Source: Thalassia testudinum
Lineage: Eukaryota > Streptophyta > Magnoliopsida > Alismatales > Hydrocharitaceae
DNA: 64,000 nt
Direction of reading: 5' to 3'
Assembly (NCBI GenBank): GCA_037157565.1
Contig: JAZHRO010000013.1
Coordinates: 81,027,501-81,091,500, forward strand
Position 1 is the first letter of the stretch; every line of letters begins with the position of its first letter. The notes under the pieces are model-generated. The model was not told the origin of the DNA, searched no databases, and saw only the letters and a list, made by a program, of their open reading frames with translations. The position numbers were made by a program, and so were the translations under genes. Positions 21,875 through 32,719 of the stretch are shown here, one piece after another.

Positions 21875-24549
21875 CTTTCTTCTCCTTTTTCCCCTGCCGA
21901 ACCCTAACCCTACAGCCTATAAGAGAGACCCCCCCTTCCCTCTCCTCTCCACTCCACCACTCCACCACACCTCCCCACTCCACTGCAGTGAGCAGGCGCG
22001 CGCGAGCGAGAGCGAGGAGGAGGAGCGGGAGTGAAGAGAAGGAGAAAGCCAAGGTTGTGAGCTTCGTGGAAGCTCGCCGGAGGTTCGCACGGCCACTGCG
22101 GCGCGTGCGGGAGGAGGAGAACGTTGGGGCATCATGCCTGATATTCTGCAGCAGTCGGAGTTGCAGTGGAGCGCGGCGAGAGAAGCAGGAGCGCGATCTG
22201 GTATTGGAGTTTTTCCATTATCAGACGTCCGGGGTGCCTTCCGGATGACTGGCTGGACGTCTGGCGACGACACTAGATGTCTGAAAGTGGGTGTATCGCG
22301 AAGGTACGTCTTCCTCACGGTTATGGCCATGCAGGCTGCACCACAGTTGTGATTTGCTTGGCTAAAAGTGGCAAGCTGCTCTGTTGTTCGCAGGAGCAGC
22401 TTTGGGAAGGTGCGCGGCACGCCCTTCCATGCTTTTTAGACGTCTAAACAGCTTACCAGACGATCGGAGGACTGGTCAGACGTCTGGAACTGCTTTTGGA
22501 TGGTCGCAGCGGAGTCCTGGACGTTTGAGATCATCAGAGGAGCTTGAGGTGAGTCTTTGTGACTTTTAAGAAATCTGGACTTGTTTCCAGACGTCTGATT
22601 TGGGTTTGCAGACACATTTTTGACCCGTCTAGGGTTCGATCGAGATCCATTTACGCAAATCAAGTATCTGTGGTTTCCTTGTGAATTCCTCTACATATTA
22701 GAAACCTTTATACATTATTCTAAATCTTCTGTTGTGGTGTGCTCTTTGGTATAGGACTTCGATCTGTTGCGTGTCTGGGGCTTGTAAAGGCACGTGGGCC
22801 TGCAGTTTGAGCCCCCAATACTCCCGGATTGTTTGGTAGAGTGGTCCACTCCTGTTCTATTTATAAAATATGAATGCATCTATGATAATTAGATAACTGG
22901 AAACCTAGGATGTGGCATGAACCCTAGGTCAAGAAATGGTTGAACCGCTTGTATGCGTGATTGAAATCGTATTTATAAATGAATGAGCTAAATTGTTAGC
23001 AACTGCCTGTTAATGAATACGAGCTGCCTGATAAAATATGAGTTGCCTGAGATAGCTAAACGGTTACCTGTGATATCACTTATTACATGGGTTAAATTGT
23101 GAAAATACGAGCTGCATGTGTATAAACGAGAATCGAATTTTGAATGATGAAACCTGGATTGGAATAATATGGTGAACATGAGCATGAACCCTACGGGGAG
23201 TTAGGAGTAGAGCTCCTGTGGATAGATGGAGAGCCTGGAATGTGGATGGGAAGTGTGCTGGCCCTTGAGTACGTGGTACCAAGGAGAGCGACTGTCCCCT
23301 TTTAGTGTAGAGCGGAGCTAGCCGCCCTTGGGTTGGGACCTGGGGTTAGGATTGGCCACTCTACACCGACTTCTGTTGGCCCTTACGTACACTGTACCGG
23401 GGAGAGCTACTAGTGTAGGGAGAGAGCTAGCCACCCCATGGGACCTGGGGTTCAGCTAGCCATCCTACACTGACTTGTTAGGCCCACTAGGTAAATCGGG
23501 GTAGTTAGATGAGGGTGCGTGGACTGTGGAGGGGGGAGACCCCTGTTTGGTTCTGAAGGGCGAGACCCCTGTTACTAAGAGGGCTAGGCCCTTTACTGTT
23601 CTGTGCAGTACTTTGGGCGTACCCGCTAGTGGAAATGACTGACTGCATGCTAGTGCGGGGTAACCACTCGTGTGCTTATTGCGTGTGCCATAGTCACTGC
23701 TACGTCTGTTCGTGACCTCGGGGTGGTTGACTGGGTGTAGGATCACCACAGGGGACTAGTGTAGGGAGGGAGCTACTAGTGTTGGCCCTCACGTAGGATC
23801 ACCGCTACGTCTGTCCGTGCCGACTCCTGTTGGCCCTCACATACGTGGTACCGAGGCCAGCTACTAGTGTAGGGAGGGAGCTAACCACCCCATGGGACCC
23901 GAGGTTCAGCTAGCCACCCTACACCGACTTGTTAGGTCCTCTGGGCAAATTGGGGTAGTCAGACGAGGGTGTGCGGACTGTGGAGGGGTGATACCCCTAT
24001 TTGGTTTTGAGGGGCTAGACCCTTGTTTCTGAGGGGGCTAGGCCCTATATTGTTCCGTGATCTACTTTGGGCGTACCCGCTAGCGGAAACAACTGATCGC
24101 GTGCCAGTGCGGGGTAGCTATTCGCGCGCTTATCGCGCATGCTGTAGTCATCGCTACATCTATCTATGACCTCGGGGTGGTTGACTGGGTGTAGGACTAC
24201 CACGGGGGATTCTCTCGGCCAGGAGAGCACCACGTGTACCTTCTACTCTTCGGAAAAGACTGCAATCAAGATCGTTCCCACGAGGAACATGCAAGATCTA
24301 GAAAGAAATCTGAAAGTAAACCAATGGGGTGAAAGGAAATTACTTGTAAAATAAATAACTAGAAAAGATAAATTACTTGCTTGTTTTTACTGCTTTAGAT
24401 AGTTTGGTTACCACTCTACTCAATGTTCGTTGACTCCGTTTTCTCATAACCCTATACAAGTCCAGGAGTTGAGCAGCCCGAGTTACTGGCTGTAGAGGGT
24501 GTTGGGCCTAGTCGAGCCCAGTAGTAGTTTTCTTACTGTTGTTGTACTC
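21709..24549 (+). mobile_element. Solo LTR A2 (family A, sense), segment 1 of 2
   Basis: Starts TGTAAAGACTCATTTTG, interrupted at 24549 by B3 and finishing at 27413-27681 with GGGTCGTAACA. The target-site duplication AAAAT lies within B1. Without B3 it is about 3.11 kb, longer than its relatives because of an internal duplication (about 23395-24210). It holds a (CT)n microsatellite near 21844-21872, TATAAGAG near 21918, and a CCTAGG pair at 22904-22928 (19-bp centre spacing). Confidence 0.88.
23395..24210 (+). repeat. Tandem duplication (about 460-bp unit) inside LTR A2
   Basis: The block from the GCTACTAGTGTAGGGAG region through GACTGGGTGTAGGA occurs at about 23405-23745 and again at about 23865-24200, separated by a partial copy (23757-23855). 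Other family A LTRs carry one copy. The two copies differ at scattered positions, so the duplication is not recent. Confidence 0.75.
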
Positions 24550-27407
24550 TGATGAGAACCTCATCATGAATCCTAACTAGCACATTTTGACATAATAAAT
24601 TGAACAAAAGCTCCTACATAACCCAAGGGAAGGCTTAAATTAGGAAACTGTTGAACATAAAATAAAACATTACACAAGAGGTAAAACTATAATTTTACCA
24701 TTGCAGTGCATGAACGGGATTTCTAAGGATATATACACAGGTCAAATGGACTTAATAAGAGAAAAAGTGGGATGGTTTGATCAGAAAAAGATTATGACAA
24801 AATCTGGGAATTAAATGACATTCTGTAACCCTAAAACAAACCCACTTTAATTCGCAAAGTTTCAGGCAAGATAAAAATCAATTAAACCATCTAAAATTCA
24901 TGAAAAAATATCCCATAGAGTTTATAACCTTCAATTTGGCCATTGGAACTTATCTTGAACCAGATTGAGAACCATATCCAATTTTTGACCTAATTTAGGT
25001 TTTTGTGCAAAATGTCTGATCAAACATAGTTAAACCTAAAATCCAACCTCACCATTGGATTCCTTAGGTCCAAATTAGGTTTATACCAAAATTTGGACCT
25101 AAGAAAAGGTCGCCTTGACCCATTTTACAAAATGATCCTTAATAATTACCTTTTAACCCTTAGCTTTTTGAAGCCTTGCGGGGATCCCCTATCTTTCCCA
25201 TCTTCTTCTTCAAACAGGTCCCTCTGCCACCTGCCTGCGCAGGCCATACCTTCGGCGACTTTACGCGGAGGACGGCGCTGCGCACGCATAGGGAGCTGGC
25301 CTTAGATTTGAAAGGGAGACTCCCTGCGTTGTCCCTTGCAGCATGGGCTGGCTCCCATGCCTTGTCGGTCACCATACCTCTCGTGTGAATGCTCGAGAGG
25401 TATGGGTCTCATTTCGGCCTTACCTCCGGCGAGGTGTTCCCACCTCCTCCTTGCCTCTCTCTCACGGCCGACACCTATTTAAGGAGTGACAACCCCTGCC
25501 ACTTCCTTCAAGCTTGATTTGGCCGAAGAAATCCCTCCAATTTCATCTCCTCCTCCTCCGGCCATTCGCTCGCAGGCTTTGGCGACCCTCCTCCTCCTCT
25601 CTTGTTGCCCTGCCACCATACCAGTGGCAGGAGTACCTCCGCCGTCGTCCGTCGCGCCTTGTCGTACTAGCAGGCGCCCTCCAGTCCCTCTTCTTCGTTG
25701 CCGTATCTTCCCCTGGGTATCTTCGTCTCCAACGTCGACAGATACGCGCCGACCGCCTCCTTCCTCCTTTCGTTTGTTAAGTAGGTGACAACTCTTCTCC
25801 TCTCTCTTCTCTTCATTTCCCCTCTCTTATTTTGTATTTTCGACCCCTCTACGCCACTGTCCATAGCCACCTTCTCCACCTCCGGCAGACCACCGGCGAG
25901 GTGTTCCCGCCGCTCCATGCCTCCATCCACCTCGCCAGACCTCTCAAAACCTCCGCCACCATCTACTAAGCGGTTTCCCGATCTCCATTGACCGCCAACA
26001 CCTCCATATTCACCCATCGAACACACCCAACTCCACGGCCACAGTAACCCCTAGGCATGCTCACTCAGGCATTTTCAAGCCACCTCGACCACTGCAGCAC
26101 ACTCGCCATACCTCGGCGAAGCTTCCTGAACATTTTGACGTGGTCGCAAGGCTGTTTTGGTGTTTCCAGGTACACATGGTCATCCACCATTAAAGCGAAG
26201 CTCGAAGCTTGCTTGTAGCTGCTCCACCCTTCTCTAACCCCAGGTCTTTGTCCCAGGCTGCGTGGAAGACACTCGTGCACAATTCTGGGCTGTCAATTGG
26301 TATCGAGGGCAGTGGCAGTTGCTGAAATCAAAGAAGTCTCCTACTGTGGACTCGCGCGATGAAAGGTGGGACGTTTAGTCCCACCTCGGAAGCTGACAAG
26401 CGAGCGTTGGGGCATAAATTGTAAAACTGCAAAGGGCTTATCGCCTCGAGACACACAAGGGTGAGGTCCCTCACCCTTACCACGCCTCGTCCGTGATACT
26501 CCCCCACGGACCTGGCACCCGACTCGACTAACCTATTCGTGCACTCCTCGCGCACCACACCCACGCTGGTGCGCCTAGACCTGGGCACGCGACCGACCCA
26601 CATACTCGAATAGGCTCTAGGAGAGCTACCCTGGAGTGAAATAGAGAGAGAGACGCAGGGAGGGTAGGGGTTAGGTTTTGCCTAACCGGACGCTTGTGTA
26701 GGGAACGAAGAGGAAGCAAAGGAGGAGCGGCGAGGACTTAGCCACAGGAAGACAGCTGCGGCCAGAGAGAAAGGGAGAAGGACTTGGAGTAACAGGAGGA
26801 GGAGGACGGCACTGTAGCCGTAGAGAAGCTGAGGTAGAAAGAGAAGGGAGAAAGAAGAAGGCAAGAGGCGCAGCTGAGACTTAGTCGCACCAAGGAGCTA
26901 GAGTAGGAAGAGAAGAAAAGAGAAAGAAAAAGCACGGGGCAGAAAGAAAGGAAGAAAAAGAAGGAGGAGGCGCAGCTCAACAGAAAAGAAGAAGCTAAGA
27001 AGGCCAAGCAGGGAAGAAAAGAAGAGAAGAAGAAAAGCCAAGGAGAAGAAGAAGCAGTGGTAGCCAAAGAGAAAGGAAGAAAAAGAAGGAAACGAGCACT
27101 GTAGTAAACGCTATTTAAGACGTCTGATTCCCAGAATCAGACGTCTGAGGATAGAGAGAAGGCAAAGAAGGAGAGAAAAGAAGAAAGAGAGAGATTAATT
27201 CCACTCTTATTCTCTACCATTCCTTTTTTTTGTAAAATAGTATATCATGGTGGATTGTGATTTTTATGCTTCTAGAATCAAGATTGCTCCCTGAGTTCGA
27301 CCTCAGAGAACATTTTTAATTTTCGAGTAATAAATTAAATTGATCATTGTTTTTCGCAACATACTACAACGTACCTTTTTGAAAACCGCGAACAAACGAC
27401 CGTATCA
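24550..27407 (+). mobile_element. Solo LTR B3 (family B, sense) inside A2
   Basis: Runs TGATGAGAACC to ACCGTATCA, 2858 bp, with a perfect TACTC duplication (24545-24549, 27408-27412). It carries the hairpin at 25372-25405, a TATTTAAGG box near 25477, a long purine-rich tract (about 26640-27200) and an AAGACGTCTG/CAGACGTCTG pair at 27117-27147. This is the deepest level of the nest (A1 > B1 > A2 > B3). Confidence 0.88.
25341..25405. repeat. Two adjacent hairpins upstream of the TATA box in LTR B3
   Basis: GCATGGG / CCCATGC (25341-25360) and CCATACCTCTCG / CGAGAGGTATGG (25372-25405, perfect 12-bp stem, 10-base loop). The TATA-like TATTTAAGG follows about 71 bp downstream. Confidence 0.85.
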
Positions 27408-27412
27408 TACTC

Positions 27413-27681
27413 TCTTTTATGCTAGTGAGTTTCAGACTTTTGTTTACTGTTCTTGTTACTGTACTTTTATTTTATTTTCCTGTTGTTGTGGTGGTATGTA
27501 CTGACTAGTAGCTTTTACTTTCCTTTACTGCTTGTACGTTTTTACTGTTAGTTACATTGCATAGTGAATGTGGCTTATTTTCCTACTTCTTGGTTATTTC
27601 TTGTTGGACGACTAGGTCTTGGGATTAGTCGAGTCGAGCCGGTCTTGGGTCCTGTAGGGATTCGAGAACCGGGTCGTAACA
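27413..27681 (+). mobile_element. Solo LTR A2, segment 2 of 2
   Basis: The 3' end of A2 after B3, with the GTTGGACGACTAGGTCTTGG block and terminal GGGTCGTAACA, then the AAAAT duplication. Confidence 0.88.
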
Positions 27682-27686
27682 AAAAT

Positions 27687-27720
27687 GAGATAGTCAGGGC
27701 TCATGATGGTGTTCCCATCA
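27687..27720 (-). mobile_element. Solo LTR B1, segment 3 of 3 (terminal 34 bp)
   Basis: The reverse complement reads TGATGGGAACACCATCATGA, the diverged 5' terminus of family B. It is followed by CTACA, the right duplication of B1. This small piece proves that A2 entered B1 close to its end. Confidence 0.85.
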
Positions 27721-27725
27721 CTACA

Positions 27726-29405
27726 CTAAGTAGCTCACCTCGGTACCACGTACACGAGAGCCAAACAGAGGTCGGTGTAGAGTGACTAGTCCTAACCCTG
27801 GGTCACAACCCAAAGGGACGACTAGCTCCCCTCTACACTAAAGGGACAATTGCTCTCCTTGGTACCAGGTACACAAGGGCCAACTCACTTCCTTTCTACT
27901 TACAAGGTTCTTTTCGTCTACAGGAGCCCTGCTCCTAGTTCCTCGTAGGGTTCATGCATTGGATTAGTTTCATTTCTCAAGTTTCAAATCTCATTGTTCA
28001 CATCTCGATTCTCATTCATTTAACAGGCAGCTCGTGTTTTCATAACTGAAAAAGCATCACATCAAGGATTAACACTCGCTAGTAATTAGGGTTTAACATG
28101 CATCTCAAGTAAACAGTGTAGCTCAAGCCATATTCAATTTGCTCCTGCCCTAGGGTTCATTTCTCATCCTAGGGTTCATTCAAGTTATTCTAAACATGCA
28201 CTTTATTTGTTTAAATCTTAATATTAATGTAAACCATTCTACCAGGAAACATGGGAGGAATGGGGGCTCGGATCGCAGATCTTGTCGCCTCCGCGGGTCT
28301 CGTGTACTCAACTGGCTGGAGACCTATACAAATGACCAACCACATCAAACGAGTCCAAAATTGTATACAAGTGACACTAACTCGTAGAGAAACTCAAGTG
28401 GAAAACAATGGTACTTCGTTTACGGAAATTCGATTCCGTTTAGGTCCTAAACGGGCCAAAAACATGCATATTATCTAAAATCTGACATCTGGGACTAGAC
28501 CCAGACATCTTAAAAGACGTTAGTACTCACCTTGTATTTCCTGCGGCTTCCTCAGACATCCAGACCCTTTCGCAATCGACTGAGGGGAGTCTCAGACATC
28601 GGACTCTCCTTTCGGTAATCTGGAAGTGTAGTAAGACGTCTGACGATATGCTTAGATGTCCAAAAGTACCTCGAAAGGTGCACCACATGCCTTTCTAATG
28701 CTCTGCGCCTGTGTACAAACGTATAGACCCAAAATCAGCTAAGGGTCCAGTTTGCATGGCCGGAACCCGTGCAGGAGCACATACCTTGGCACTTTGCAAG
28801 TATTCAGATGTCCAGCTTCAGCTCCGGACGTCCCTCTGCTGCTCCAGACGTATGGCCGATGCTCCAGACGTCTAATATAGGGCAGGTCTACACGCAGAAC
28901 TCTCTCGCGAGTCTTCTCCGTGCGGACTCCTCTGCGTCACCTGGAGCTACTATGCCAGTAGCCTTAGGAGGTCGTGAAGCACCCTTTCGCGAGCTCCTCT
29001 TCCTCGCACTACTCCTCTCCTTGCACCTTCGAGCTCCTATGGCTTGAGCTCTCGAGCTTCTGTGGTCGCTCTCCAGTCGCGCAAGCTTCCCTTCCTCGCT
29101 CACACTCTCTCCCTCTCCCCGCTCGCGAGCTCTGCTCCTCCACGTGTGGCCGTAGTGAAGATAGGGAGGCTGGAGAATGAAGGTGGGGGCAGCAGCGATG
29201 GTGTGGAGATGGAGGGGGAGGAGAGGTTTAAATAGAAGTGGGTTTAAGGTTTGGTGAGGAAGGAGGGGGGATGGGTGTGTCGCGTGCACGTGGGAAAGGA
29301 AAAGAACGTAAAATTTTTCTTACTTTCAAATGTCTTGGCCTCTCTCCGAACGTCTGGTGAACACTCCAGACATCTTATACTACGAAAATGTGGAGGGTCA
29401 TTTCG
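27726..29405 (-). mobile_element. Solo LTR A1, segment 3 of 3
   Basis: Completes A1. It ends GGGTCATTTCG, the decayed reverse complement of the TGAAATGACCC start used by element G. GACGTC-type palindromes are frequent between 28480 and 28880 and near 29325-29380. ATATT follows. Confidence 0.88.
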
Positions 29406-29410
29406 ATATT
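29406..29410. repeat. Right target-site duplication (ATATT) of the nest
   Basis: Pairs with 2507-2511; see the left copy. Confidence 0.85.
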
Positions 29411-30079
29411 AGTGGTAAAAATATTTACCTTTACATGTATGATATACATTATTTTAATAATCTTTTAAAATTAACTTAACGTCAATAAAAATATATCACT
29501 ATAAATTTTTTTTGATGATTGACAAAATTAATGAAAAATATAACCCTTATGTGTAAACAACATATTTTTATTATAATTTTCAAACATAACTTATATATAG
29601 GAAATTATGAACTACTAAAAGTTTTAATAATCAATAATTAATATTTTAATAACATCATAATCTATACATTCAATGTAAATAAAATTTTGTAACAAATCCT
29701 TCTATCAATTAAGTATCACAAAAAAAAAAAATCATAAGTTCATATGCCAAAAACTTTTTATTTTTCTAAAATAAAAAATCTACACTTAAAATTAAGCGAG
29801 ACACTAATTTGTTTAGCGCGGCTGAGAGGAGGAATTTCCCATGTGGCCAGAGTTCGTTCCATACGTCATAACAATCTTCCGCACATTGCAAAATCCATGA
29901 TACGGTGACCCCCGATCATCCCCACTGAGGAGTGAGCACCGTACAACACTGCAAAACCTCGAGGACCAAAAGCCTTATCTCACCGCTCGATGTAGGGCTA
30001 AGAAGAGGAGGAAGCAACTCTGGTGGAGAACCTGACAACCCATCAACCCACTCACTCGCTCTCCCTATTGCGATCCACG
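29411..30079. other. Host DNA upstream of the COX5b-like gene
   Basis: Bases 29411-29810 are very AT-rich with no ORF. From about 29815 the base composition rises and could be the old promoter and 5' UTR of the COX5b-like gene, but no clear TATA box or other element was recognised. Confidence 0.5.
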
Positions 30080-30566
30080 ATGTCGAGAAGGCTTCAGATC
30101 GTCTCCTCATGGAAATCCGCCCGCACCCTTCATCGACCTCACTCCTCTGCCACCTCAGGTAGAGGAGGAATCCTAACGAGCACCTCCTCCCCACTTCGAA
30201 GCTTCTCGCGTGCCTTCTTTGCCTAGAATGGTAAGGCTCCCCTTCTTCCCCACTCCGCGTTGACCACACGCTCCCTAGATATCAAGGTTTTGGTAACTTT
30301 TGTAGCCGTTGATTGGGGGTTCGGTTGGGTCATGATGATGATGATGTAGAGGAGGTCATGGAGAGCAGGATGGTGGAGGACGTAATGCCGATCGCCACCT
30401 GGCACGAGAAGGAGATCGAGGCCAATGTACAGGTTTCCTCTCTCTCTTTACATAATTTTGATTCGTTTCTATGTGAATTTGAGGTCTTTGATGCATGTCT
30501 AAAAGGTGTCTCCGGGGAAAGAAGTGGTTCGACATGGACACCTTGTGTGGCCCTTTTGCGACGAAG
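30080..30566 (+). pseudogene. COX5B: COX5b-like gene fragment (cytochrome c oxidase subunit Vb)
   Basis: COX5b is a nuclear-encoded, zinc-binding subunit of mitochondrial complex IV. Three exon-like blocks fit its start. Exon 1 (30080-30230) encodes an Arg/Ser-rich leader typical of a mitochondrial presequence and ends at a GTAAGG donor, but has an in-frame TAG at 30224. Exon 2 (30350-30432, after TAG acceptor, before GTTTCC donor) continues in phase and carries VEDVMPIAT and a shortened HEKEIEA. Exon 3 (30516-30566) carries KKWFDMD and GPFATK before a GTTAGT donor, but no AG precedes it. The remaining exons with the zinc-binding cysteines were not found downstream. Stop, lost acceptor, deletion and missing 3' half point to a pseudogene; identification rests on these motifs from memory. 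Confidence 0.75.
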
Positions 30567-32094
30567 GTTAGTCAACTAGATTTAGCAAAAATGAATTTGT
30601 GGACTGTGCTTTGCAGTTGATTTTGCCGTGCTTGTGTTTGGTGTGGCTTGGAAATATGTGTGGTTTCATATATGTGAGTCCTTTATTACGTGTTCCCAAC
30701 ACCCCCCCACCCCCCTCGAGAATACGTAATGTGGTTGCTTGGTGGGGTAATGTGTTGGGGAAGGAGGGGTTGGGATTTGGATAAAAGGAGAGGCAGATCA
30801 ATGTGGAATGATTGGGATTGCTATTTCGTCCTTGTGCCTTGGCTCTCTGATGATTGGCTGTGGGAGTGTTGCTCTTGGAGGTTGTGGTGTGGAGCATGTA
30901 TTGTGTAGCTCTAGGTGGGTGCATCAAGACGTCTTAAGCTTCTAGTTATTTTGATGGACTTGGAGTACATTTTGTTGAGGTATTTGAAATTGAGTCACTA
31001 GGTCTTAGTGCACGGATTCTACATATGGCTTTTTGAAGTAACTATATATTCTGATTTAGGAATGTGGGAAAATTGTGAGGCTTCTATTGCCTTTATGTTT
31101 GGTTGGATAACGCATTTCCTCCCCAGTAGAAGTGGTGATATTACCTTGTGGCTAGATGCTAAGAGGAGATTTGGAGATTCCTATCCTAGTGTCTAAATGC
31201 ATCGTATTTGTCTAGTAGCAGTTTGCACATAGCTATGAGGGGAAGTACTGAAAATTGGAGACGGGTGATATATGGAACAATGACTTGGGAATGCAACTGT
31301 TAGTTTAAATTCTGCTTTCAAGTTGCATATTTCAAGTAGAATAGTTGGAGAAGACTTTAGGATCATATTATGTTGGGTTTATGCATCTCTTTAGAGCTTT
31401 ATCAATTTACTTCATTTTAGGCACCATAGACAACGTTTAGGGTATCCAGAAAGTAGAAGTGCCACCTATAGTCAAAGCATGAACTTTTTGTCAAGAAAGT
31501 AGAGAGAGAGAGAGGAATGCATGAACATAAGATGGTGGTGCCTCCCATTAAAGCTACAATCCTTTTTGCCAAGAAAGTTTCATTCATTATTTTCAAGCAT
31601 CTAACATCCAAGCCATCTTCAGAAGAAGATGACAAAACTCAACCCAAACTAGAGCCACCTATTCTTTCTTATGAATCACTTGCTCAAAGAATCAACTAGG
31701 AGCCAAAAAAACTATGTAAAAAATTGGCAGTACTGAAATGGTCAAACAAGGAAGCATAAGCTTTCCTTTTTTGGACAAAACCCTGCCTTCCACTTATTGA
31801 GCTTTCTGTCCATCTTCCCAAAAATCAAGGAAAATTACGTTTGCCATTAGAATGGAAGAATAGAAATAAGGATCAAGTACTTTGCTTGAAGAGGTAGAAG
31901 TAGAAAGAGTAAGATGGAATCTTTGGATTTTTTTTGTTGAGAACTATTATAAATTCAATACTGATTAGTTCTTACTTGAATTGCTTTTTGGAGTCCTTGG
32001 TGTTGCCATTGCTTAATTTTGCAGTTGGACTTTTTGTTTAATTGATTGGCCTTTTCGGATTTTTGAATCGAATGACCTTACTAAAGAGCTTGAA

Positions 32095-32719
32095 GTGTGC
32101 AATGTCTGCATATCCAATTTGGATAAGCACACAAAAGATAAGTTCCATGCCTTATATATCTATTTTAGCATTCTATTACTAGAAGATTTTAAATTCAAGT
32201 AGAATCTTAGAATTTTTGCTATTGATATTGATTCAATTTTAAGGTAGCTTTTTATTTTTGTTGTATTGGCTTCTCTGGAATGAGAAATTTGATAAATTGG
32301 TTGAAGTTTGGGAAGTGTGCATATCCATTTTGGATATGCATGCACACTAAAGAGGTTTTCTCTTTGTTATGATTGGAAGTTCCTTGTTGATTTGGGATCC
32401 CTATATTTCAATTATTTGGCTTGATTTGCCGATGATTCGCTCTTGATTTGAAATGAGTGATTTTATTGATTGAGTTCATCTGGGAATTGGAGAAACAACT
32501 TGAAGAAAAGAAGTGTGCATGCCTAATTTGGATATGCACACACAAGATTTCAGCTATGGTGGATGTCCTTTTATTGTTGATGGAATATATTTCTTGTTCC
32601 TTTAAGTTTGGAGATTGAAAAGTGATTGGATTTGGAGCTTTTGTGCTAGATTTTAATTGAAGATGGATTGAATAGCTTTAATTTTTTGAAGGGAACATGT
32701 CTATAATGGACATGTGCCC
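32095..32719. repeat. Four hairpin repeats, roughly 200-bp spacing
   Basis: Four imperfect inverted repeats lie at 32095-32132, 32315-32347, 32513-32543 and 32691-32719. The first three share GTGTGCAT...TTTGGATA.GCACAC arms; the fourth has GGGAACATGTC/GACATGTGCCC. Intervals are 220, 198 and 178 bp. Flanks share weak similarity (GAAGTGTGC, TTGGAG), so this is a diverged tandem array. The family is not recognised. Confidence 0.65.

Noticed and set aside
21685..22420. ORFs of 187 and 167 codons on opposite strands
   Set aside because: Both lie in the U3/R part of solo LTR A2, share the same bases and contain no domain.
29826..30226. Minus-strand 117-codon ORF at 29916-30269
   Set aside because: Antisense to the COX5b-like first exon; the plus-strand reading has matching exon junctions and phase.
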